This document shows positions 48,441 to 53,659 of a stretch of 53,659 nucleotides of DNA, piece by piece (position 1 is the first letter of the stretch; the number at the start of each line of letters is the position of its first letter). The DNA comes from VRUE01 sp036379955. GTDB taxonomy: Bacteria > Actinomycetota > Thermoleophilia > Solirubrobacterales > 70-9. The stretch covers positions 1-53,659 of the forward strand of contig DASVFR010000018.1 in assembly GCA_036379955.1 (NCBI GenBank), read 5' to 3'. A program made the position numbers and the translations under genes. The notes beneath the pieces are model-generated. The model ran no database searches. It was not told the DNA's origin and worked only from the letters and a program-made list of their open reading frames with translations.

Positions 48441-49583
48441 ATGACTGTTCTCGATTGGGGGATCGTCGCCTTCACGATCGCCCTCGCGCTGTGGGGGTAC
48501 CGGCAGGGCTTGATCGTCGGCACGCTGACCCTGCTCGGCTTCGCCGCGGGGGCCTTCGTCGGCAGCCGGCTCGGGCCGCTGCTGCTCAACCAGGGCTCCG
48601 AGTCTCCTTACGCGCCGCTCTGCGCCGCCCTCGGGGCGTTGCTGGCCGGCGCGGTCATGGCCGTGACCCTCGAGAGCCTCGCCCTCGGCCTGCGCTCGCG
48701 GCTGATCCGCGGTCGCAGCCTGCGCCTCGCCGACGGCGCCGGCGGCGCCGCCCTCATCTCCTCGGTCGCGCTGGGGATGGCCTGGGTCTTCGGCGCCGTC
48801 GTCCTGCACGCGCCGGGGACGGTGCAGCTGCGCGCCGACGTGCAGCGCTCGGTGATCCTGCGCAGCCTCAACCAGGTGCTGCCGCCGTCCGGGCCGATCC
48901 TCAATGCGCTCGACCGGGTCGATCCGGCGCCCTCGATCTCGGGGCCGGCGACGCCGGTCGCGGCCCCCGACCCCGCGATCGTCTCCGATCCCGAGGTGGT
49001 CCGCGCCGGCGGCTCGGTGGTGCGCGTCCTCGGCACCGCATGCGGGCTTGGCGTCGAGGGTTCGGGTTGGATCGCCGCGCCAGGCCTGGTGGTGACCAAC
49101 GCCCACGTCGTCGCCGGCGAGGAGGACACCTCGGTGACGACCCAGGACGGGGCCTCGCTCGACGCGGAGGTCGTCCACTATGACCCCGCCAACGACCTGG
49201 CGCTGCTCAGCGTCCCGACCGACCTGCCGCCGCTGCCCCTGGCGAGCGATCCCGGATCGGGAACCGGGGCGGCGGTGCTCGGCTTCCCCGAAAACGGCCC
49301 CTTCGCCGCCGCGCCCGCCCGGCTCGGCGAGACTCGCGACACGGTCAGCGAGGACTCCTATGGCAACGGCCCAATCTCGCGCCCGATCGCCTCGCTGCGC
49401 GGTACCGTTCGCAGCGGCAACTCGGGCGGTCCGCTGGTCGATGGCGCCGGGCGCGTCCTCGGCACCGTCTTCGCGGCGACGACCTCCGGTCAGCCCGGCG
49501 GCTTCGCGGTGCCTGACGAGGTCATCGCCGAGGCGCTGAGGAGCGGGACGGCGCCGGTAGACACCGGGCCCTGCGCGGCCTGA
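48441..49583 (+). CDS. MarP-like membrane serine protease
   Basis: 380 residues. Four N-terminal membrane helices with a CvpA-like pattern (VLDWGIVAFTIALALWGYRQG) are followed by an extracytoplasmic trypsin-like domain (~175-380). The catalytic triad is visible: TNAHVVAGEED (His), YDPANDLALLSV (Asp), SGNSGGPLVDG (Ser). Two Cys (TACGLG, GPCAA) may form the disulfide typical of MarP, the acid-resistance protease of mycobacteria. Divergent from the PBP gene (47 bp apart). Confidence 0.88.
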   Translation: MTVLDWGIVAFTIALALWGYRQGLIVGTLTLLGFAAGAFVGSRLGPLLLNQGSESPYAPLCAALGALLAGAVMAVTLESLALGLRSRLIRGRSLRLADGAGGAALISSVALGMAWVFGAVVLHAPGTVQLRADVQRSVILRSLNQVLPPSGPILNALDRVDPAPSISGPATPVAAPDPAIVSDPEVVRAGGSVVRVLGTACGLGVEGSGWIAAPGLVVTNAHVVAGEEDTSVTTQDGASLDAEVVHYDPANDLALLSVPTDLPPLPLASDPGSGTGAAVLGFPENGPFAAAPARLGETRDTVSEDSYGNGPISRPIASLRGTVRSGNSGGPLVDGAGRVLGTVFAATTSGQPGGFAVPDEVIAEALRSGTAPVDTGPCAA

Positions 49584-49589
49584 TCGGGC

Positions 49590-50795
49590 TCAGCCTGCTT
49601 GCGGCAAGGGTGGCATCATCGTGAGGATCCTCTCTCGGAGCGGCCGATAACCGCCGGGTCCAAGCTCAACAAGCCCTCGCTCTATTAGAGCATTCAGGTC
49701 ACGGGTCAGGGTCTTGTCGCCTCGCTTTGCGTATGCGGCCGCAACCCTCGGACTTAGCTCTCGAATCTCTGATCGTGGTACTGGGTCGTCTCGCTTCGAG
49801 AGATCAAGCATCAGCTGACGCTGTCTAATGTCTGGCGGACGCTGCGTGTCTCCGAACTGCTGATAGATGTGCTGCTCCCATCGATCTGCATAGAGCTGGT
49901 TCCAGACGATTGTGAGCTGAGCCCTTAGCTCATCTACTAGCCCTCTTATCGCATAGAGAAGAAACGGCACGGGATTGCCTCCATGCTCACGCGTTGACGC
50001 ATCAAGTTGCCGGTAGTACTCATCCCGAGTTACGTTGTAATGGTTGCTGAGCAGATGACCCGCTGGCGTGGGGACGAGCCCCGTAGCGGCGAGTATTTGA
50101 ACCTCGACGCATCGCGCAGTCCGCCCGTTGCCGTCTCCGAAATAGTGAATCCAGGCGATATATAGATGGGCAATGACTGCCTTGATGATCGCGTAGGGAA
50201 TCGCCATATCCTCGTCGGGCTCAACGAAATCCTCGTTGAGCCAGTTGCAAAGCCGTTCGAGTAGAACGTCGCAGTCCTCACGAGGTGGCGCGAGATAGCG
50301 TCCAACTCCTGGGCGCTTACTAGCGAGCTCTCCAGGGACCACCCCCTCCTCGACCTTCAGTCCGTCAAGTATCAGGCGGTTGTATTCCTTAATCTTCTTG
50401 GGGGTCAGCTCACGCGAGGCTCCATCGAAAAGCTCATGGGAGATGCTGTTGTAGGCCGCGACGATGTTGTCGACCTCTCGCCCCAGGTAGCTCTGCGATG
50501 GAGGAAGCTTGAGTTGGCCAGCCAGATGCTCGGCGACTTCATCCTCGGAGAGCGTGTTGCCCTCGATGGCAGTAGTCGCGTGAACCCCCTTGGCTAGATA
50601 GAGCATCCGAAGTCGATTACCCGTCTCCGGTGCCAGGAGGGACTGCGCCAGGTGTTGGATCTTCGACCTGGCCTCTCCTAGGAGCAGCCATAGCTCAGGG
50701 GGTGCATCGCTGAGGTCGAGCCGAAACGACAGCCAGGGATGTGCCTCAAGATCTGGTCGACCAGTTGTCCCGAGTTTTGTCCCTCTATTTGGCAT
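49590..50795 (-). CDS. Fic-family protein (AMP-transferase fold)
   Basis: 401 residues from ATG 50795. Fic motif HYFGDGNGRTARC (~220) with the catalytic His; an inhibitory-type helix, TTAIEGNTLSEDEV (~57), of the N-terminal class; and a C-terminal winged-helix region, SPRVAAAYAKRGDKTLTRDL. Fic proteins transfer AMP or other nucleotides to target proteins. The gene is AT-richer than its neighbours, suggesting transfer. The longer frame to 50966 overlaps the HxlR gene and is not used. No partner antitoxin gene is adjacent, in line with the internal inhibitory helix. Confidence 0.87.
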   Translation of the reverse strand: MPNRGTKLGTTGRPDLEAHPWLSFRLDLSDAPPELWLLLGEARSKIQHLAQSLLAPETGNRLRMLYLAKGVHATTAIEGNTLSEDEVAEHLAGQLKLPPSQSYLGREVDNIVAAYNSISHELFDGASRELTPKKIKEYNRLILDGLKVEEGVVPGELASKRPGVGRYLAPPREDCDVLLERLCNWLNEDFVEPDEDMAIPYAIIKAVIAHLYIAWIHYFGDGNGRTARCVEVQILAATGLVPTPAGHLLSNHYNVTRDEYYRQLDASTREHGGNPVPFLLYAIRGLVDELRAQLTIVWNQLYADRWEQHIYQQFGDTQRPPDIRQRQLMLDLSKRDDPVPRSEIRELSPRVAAAYAKRGDKTLTRDLNALIERGLVELGPGGYRPLRERILTMMPPLPQAG

Positions 50796-50902
50796 AGAAG
50801 CACGAATATTAGCAGGGAATCTGTAATTTTGAGACGATATATGTCCTGAATTTTGTCCGCTCTTTTGACCGGCTAATCGGCGCACTGTTCGCGAACCCCA
50901 TC

Positions 50903-50919
50903 GCTTACGTTCAGTAAGC
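50903..50919. promoter_or_regulatory. Candidate HxlR operator
   Basis: GCTTAC-GTTCA-GTAAGC, a 6-5-6 inverted repeat starting 27 bp before the HxlR start and ending just ahead of its GGAGGA ribosome-binding site. It is the usual autoregulatory layout of HxlR proteins. Inference. Confidence 0.4.
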
Positions 50920-50929
50920 TGGAGGACCA

Positions 50930-51274
50930 GTGGAGGCTGGGTCGTCGACCCAAGATCAGGTCGCAAGCGAGGTTTGCCCGCACTTTCATGCAGCGATCGA
51001 GCTGATCGGCAAGCGCTGGACTGGGGCGATCCTCTCGCGGCTGACCGAAGGGCCGCAGCGCTTCGGAGAGCTGTCCCGGGCGGTGCCGGGTGTCTCGGAT
51101 CGGCTGCTCTCGACGCGGCTGCGCGAGCTCGAGGACGAAGGGCTGGTGGAGCGAGACGTGGAGGCCGGTGCCCCGGTCAAGGTGACCTACTCGCTGACCG
51201 AGAAGGGCGCCGAGCTCGGCCCGGTCATCGGCGAGCTAAAGCAGTGGGCGGTTCGCTGGCACGAGACCGCCTGA
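50930..51274 (+). CDS. HxlR-family winged-helix regulator
   Basis: 114 residues. CPHFHAAIELIGKRWTGAIL gives the conserved N-terminal Cys (thiol sensor in several members), and SRLTEGPQRFGELSRAVPGV then SDRLLSTRLRELEDEGLVER gives the winged helix. GTG 50930 behind GGAGGA. HxlR proteins respond to oxidants or electrophiles; target unknown. It is 32 bp before xseA. Confidence 0.88.
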   Translation: MEAGSSTQDQVASEVCPHFHAAIELIGKRWTGAILSRLTEGPQRFGELSRAVPGVSDRLLSTRLRELEDEGLVERDVEAGAPVKVTYSLTEKGAELGPVIGELKQWAVRWHETA

Positions 51275-51306
51275 GTCGCGTCGGTCCTCGTCGTTAGCCT
51301 CGCCTC

Positions 51307-52590
51307 ATGGACCTGCCGGGGCCGTTTCCGGTCGGGCGCTACGCCCGCAAGCTCGAGGAAGAGATGCGCCGCCGCGCTCGCGTCTCGCTGATCGGCGAGG
51401 TGACCGGGCTGAGCCGCAGCAGGGCGCAGGCGTACTTCGAGCTGCGCGACGGTGAGGGCGCGGTGCCCTGCGCGATCTGGCTCAAAGAGCTGGAGAAGCT
51501 CGAGCTGCCGGAGGGCGGCTTGCGCGACGGGACCGAAGTCGTGATCGGCGGCGGCCCCGACTACTACCGCGGCAGCGGTCAGTCCTCGCCCTCCTTCTGC
51601 TTCCGCGCCACCCAGATTCGCCTCGCCGGCGAGGGGGATCTGCTGGCCCGGCTCGAGGCGCTGCGCAAGCAGCTGCGGGCCGAGGGCCTCTTCGAGCTGC
51701 AGAAGCAGCTGACCCGGCCGGCCCTGCCGAAGACGATCGGCGTCGTCACCGCCGAGTCGGGAGCCGCGCGGCGCGATCTGATCGCCGGCCTGGAGCGGCG
51801 CGGCTGGCGCGGCACCGTGGTCTGGGGGTTCGCGCCCGTGCAGGACCGGCGGGCCGCGGCGGCGATCGCGGCGGCGATCCAGGACCTCGCCGCCCAGCCG
51901 CGCGTCGAGGCGATCGTCGTCACCCGCGGCGGCGGCAGCCTCGCCGACCTCTGGGCCTTCTGCGACGAGACGCTCTGCCGCACGGTGGCGATGCTGCGCG
52001 TGCCGGTGGTCAGCGCCGTCGGCCACGAGCGCGACTCGACCCTGATCGACGACGTCGCCGCCGTCGCTTGCTCGACGCCGACACACGCGGCCGAAGCCGC
52101 GGTGCCACTCGACTGCGTGGCGGCCCGAGGTGCGCTGGAGCGCTCCGCCGCTGTCCTGCGACGGGCCGCCGACGGGGCCGTGCGAGTCCGTACCCCGCAC
52201 CTGGCGGCGCTTGCCCGAGGTCCCGGCCGGGCGTTGCGTCGCGAGCGCCTCGCCCTCAACCAGAAGACGCGAGAGATGCGCGCCGCCTCCGAACGCGGCC
52301 TCGCCGAGCGGCTCGGCTTCCAGCGCCGCGTCGCCGGAGTCGTCCTCGAACGGGCCGCGCGTCGCGCCGCCGGACCGGAAATGGAGCGCCGGCGCGACGC
52401 CCTGCGCCGCGCCGCGGTGGCGTTGAGAGCGCACGAGCCGGAGCGGACGCTGGAACGGGGCTACGCCCTGGTCGAGGACCCCAGCGGGGCGCCGGTGACG
52501 AGCGCCGCCGCGGCGACGGCCGCCGGGCGGGTCAGACTGCGCTTCGCCGACGGCGGAGTCGGGGCCAGGGTCGAGGAGGAGGACGCGTGA
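51307..52590 (+). CDS. xseA: Exodeoxyribonuclease VII large subunit
   Basis: 427 residues. N-terminal OB domain (VSLIGEVTGLSRSRAQAYFEL), catalytic domain with VTAESGAARRDLIAGLERRG, VTRGGGSLADLWAFCDE and VGHERDSTLIDDVAAVACSTPTHAAE, and a C-terminal coiled coil. It degrades single-stranded DNA. Overlaps xseB by GTGA, so the two are made in step. Confidence 0.93.
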   Translation: MDLPGPFPVGRYARKLEEEMRRRARVSLIGEVTGLSRSRAQAYFELRDGEGAVPCAIWLKELEKLELPEGGLRDGTEVVIGGGPDYYRGSGQSSPSFCFRATQIRLAGEGDLLARLEALRKQLRAEGLFELQKQLTRPALPKTIGVVTAESGAARRDLIAGLERRGWRGTVVWGFAPVQDRRAAAAIAAAIQDLAAQPRVEAIVVTRGGGSLADLWAFCDETLCRTVAMLRVPVVSAVGHERDSTLIDDVAAVACSTPTHAAEAAVPLDCVAARGALERSAAVLRRAADGAVRVRTPHLAALARGPGRALRRERLALNQKTREMRAASERGLAERLGFQRRVAGVVLERAARRAAGPEMERRRDALRRAAVALRAHEPERTLERGYALVEDPSGAPVTSAAAATAAGRVRLRFADGGVGARVEEEDA

Positions 52591-52811
52591 CGGAGAAGCC
52601 GGAGAGCTATGAGATTGCGGTCGAGCGCCTCGAGCAGATCATCGACCGGCTCGACTCGGGCCAGGCGGGCCTGCGCGAGACGCTCGACCTCTGCCGCGAG
52701 GGCCGCGAGCTGGTGACCTATTGCGCCGCCGAGCTCGACGCGGTCGGCGAGGGGCTGAAGGAGCTGAATCTGGACGAGCTGGCAACACGGCTCGAGACCG
52801 AGGCGACCTGA
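52587..52811 (+). CDS. xseB: Exodeoxyribonuclease VII small subunit
   Basis: 74 residues from GTG 52587: SYEIAVERLEQIIDRLDSGQ then AGLRETLDLCREGRELVTYC, the standard XseB helical pair. It binds the XseA coiled coil. The longer frame from 52068 is a shadow of xseA. Confidence 0.92.
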   Translation: MTEKPESYEIAVERLEQIIDRLDSGQAGLRETLDLCREGRELVTYCAAELDAVGEGLKELNLDELATRLETEAT

Positions 52812-52885
52812 CCGGCGCATGCCGGCGTCCTCAGTCGCTCGCGTGCAGAGCACGCCACGCTCCCTGCGTCCTTGGCCTGCTTGGT
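52811..52885. repeat. 75-bp dispersed repeat, copy B
   Basis: Same element as 21568-21642, 73/75 identical. It starts at the last base of xseB and reaches the first base of the stop codon of the convergent gene, so its ends coincide with two gene ends. Confidence 0.85.
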
Positions 52886-53659
52886 CAGGCCGCCTCGGTG
52901 TGGCGAATCTTTAGTTCCAAGCGCGAGCGTGCAGCCGCGAGCTCGTCGGGTCCCAACTTGGAGATCGCAGGTTCGTCGGGACGCTCGAGGAAGACGTAGG
53001 CGACCTCGACGGCGCCGGCCCCGGTCGCCTCGGCGACGGCGAGCGCGTAGAGGTCGCGCTGGGTCTCGTACTCCGCCGCCCTTGCGGCCGGGTCGTCCTC
53101 GCCCAGGCGGTCGGTCTTGTAGTCGACGATCAGCGGCGGTCGGCCCTCCTGCTCGGCGAGCAGGTCGATCGAGCCGCGGATCACCCGCCCCGCCAGTTGC
53201 ATCAGCAGCGGCACCTCGACCCGGGTGCGGGCGGCGCCGGGGGCGATTCGCTCCTTGAAGAGCTGCGATCCCGTCCAGGCGCGCAGCGAGGCGAGCGCGT
53301 CCTCGGTCGCCAGCGCCGCCGGCTCGACGCCCTTCTGCGCGGCCGCGTCGGCGACGATGCGCTCGATCGCCTCGACGACGACCGCCTGGAAGTGCTCCGG
53401 CTGCTCCGGCACCTCGTACCAGCGCGGGTCGTTGGCGGCCTTGAGCTCCTCGACCGGGATGTAGCTGGGCGACTCGCGGTCGTACTCCGCGATGCCCTCC
53501 TCCACGGTCACCTCGAGCCCGAGGCGCGCGGCGAGCGGTGCCGCGGTCTCCTGGGCCCGACGCATCGGGCTGCACCAGATCGCGTCGATCTTCTCCTCGG
53601 CCAGCCACTCGGCCAGCGCCGTCGCCTGGTCGAGCCCGATCGCCGCCAGCGCGGGGTCC
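52885..53659 (-). CDS. Partial protein: histidine-phosphatase fold joined to a RecB/UvrD-type nuclease domain
   Basis: 258 codons in one open frame, 5' end beyond the window. The first ~100 residues (DPALAAIGLDQATALAEWLAE, SPMRRAQETAAPLAARLGLE, EYDRESPSYIPVEEL) are the middle of a phosphoglycerate-mutase-like histidine phosphatase, cut before its second catalytic His. From IVADAAAQKGVEP on, it becomes the C-terminal nuclease of UvrD/AddA helicases: VEVPLLMQLAGRVIRGSIDL, PPLIVDYKTDR (Asp and DYK active site), YETQRDLYALAVAEATG. Either a real gene fusion by deletion or an assembly join. Ends at the 75-bp repeat. Confidence 0.7.
   Translation of the reverse strand, partial: DPALAAIGLDQATALAEWLAEEKIDAIWCSPMRRAQETAAPLAARLGLEVTVEEGIAEYDRESPSYIPVEELKAANDPRWYEVPEQPEHFQAVVVEAIERIVADAAAQKGVEPAALATEDALASLRAWTGSQLFKERIAPGAARTRVEVPLLMQLAGRVIRGSIDLLAEQEGRPPLIVDYKTDRLGEDDPAARAAEYETQRDLYALAVAEATGAGAVEVAYVFLERPDEPAISKLGPDELAAARSRLELKIRHTEAA

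Noticed and set aside
52885..53659. Complete UvrD/AddA helicase gene
   Set aside because: The upstream part of the frame is a histidine-phosphatase fold, and no helicase motifs are seen within the window.

Overview
The window is high-GC DNA from an actinobacterium, most likely class Thermoleophilia (Solirubrobacterales-like). The evidence is the gene order cysS - rlmB - sigH - tRNA-Thr, a fused PlsC-GpsA enzyme, a rhomboid protease with an N-terminal zinc ribbon, an exported protein of the 'INGGSIKKQTIGG' type common in that class, a MarP-like protease and many acyl-CoA dehydrogenases. This assignment is inference from gene content; there is no rRNA here.

Layout. 1-3141: end of cysS, rlmB, a Spo0H-like sigH with a clear promoter, a divergent GNAT gene and tRNA-Thr(TGT). 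3142-11217: an accessory block with an XRE regulator, a 2064-residue exported RHS/YD-repeat protein carrying four tandem ~215-residue repeats, and four small membrane-protein genes of visibly lower GC that also continue the lower-GC 3' end of the RHS gene. In relatives rpmG-secE-nusG usually follow this tRNA; they are absent here. 11508-21551: a SHOCT membrane protein, a ring-cleaving dioxygenase plus maleylacetate-reductase-like pair, PlsC-GpsA, an ECF sigma factor with a small membrane partner, DUF4383, rhomboid, a BtuF-like protein and a CNNM/CorC protein. 21661-30710: fatty-acid or acyl-CoA catabolism (3-hydroxyacyl-CoA dehydrogenase, three acyl-CoA dehydrogenases, an F420/FMN LLM oxidoreductase), an alkyltransferase-like protein, exported proteins and a CWB2 cell-wall-binding protein. 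30825-39159: a CDF metal exporter, an M23 endopeptidase, the lysA-hom-thrC-thrB amino-acid operon, a DUF4258/DUF2283 toxin-antitoxin-like pair and a cupin. 39345-53659: glutamate synthase large chain, coiled-coil and FHA proteins, SRPBCC, a lipoprotein, a penicillin-binding protein, a MarP-like protease, a Fic protein, an HxlR regulator, xseA-xseB, and a partial protein joining a histidine-phosphatase fold to a RecB/UvrD-type nuclease domain.

The most unusual feature is not a gene. The window holds several families of palindromic repeats. One ~41-bp family has three copies, and in the two copies at gene 5' ends the same frame spells an ASxxDHT peptide. Two long palindromes of 54 and 48 nt sit in frame inside cysS. 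A hairpin with the same loop as the first cysS palindrome forms a 25-bp terminator stem at 30727. A 75-bp element occurs twice with 73/75 identity, both times between convergent genes. A TTCCGGTGC/GCACCGGAA hairpin occurs twice. Two very large palindromes lie side by side after gltB. Together they look like a set of mobile or amplified palindromic elements, some tolerated inside protein-coding sequence.

Coordinates of CDS entries include the stop codon. Starts were moved from the longest open frame where a ribosome-binding site or family length argued for it. No searches could be run, so every family name rests on motifs read by eye.
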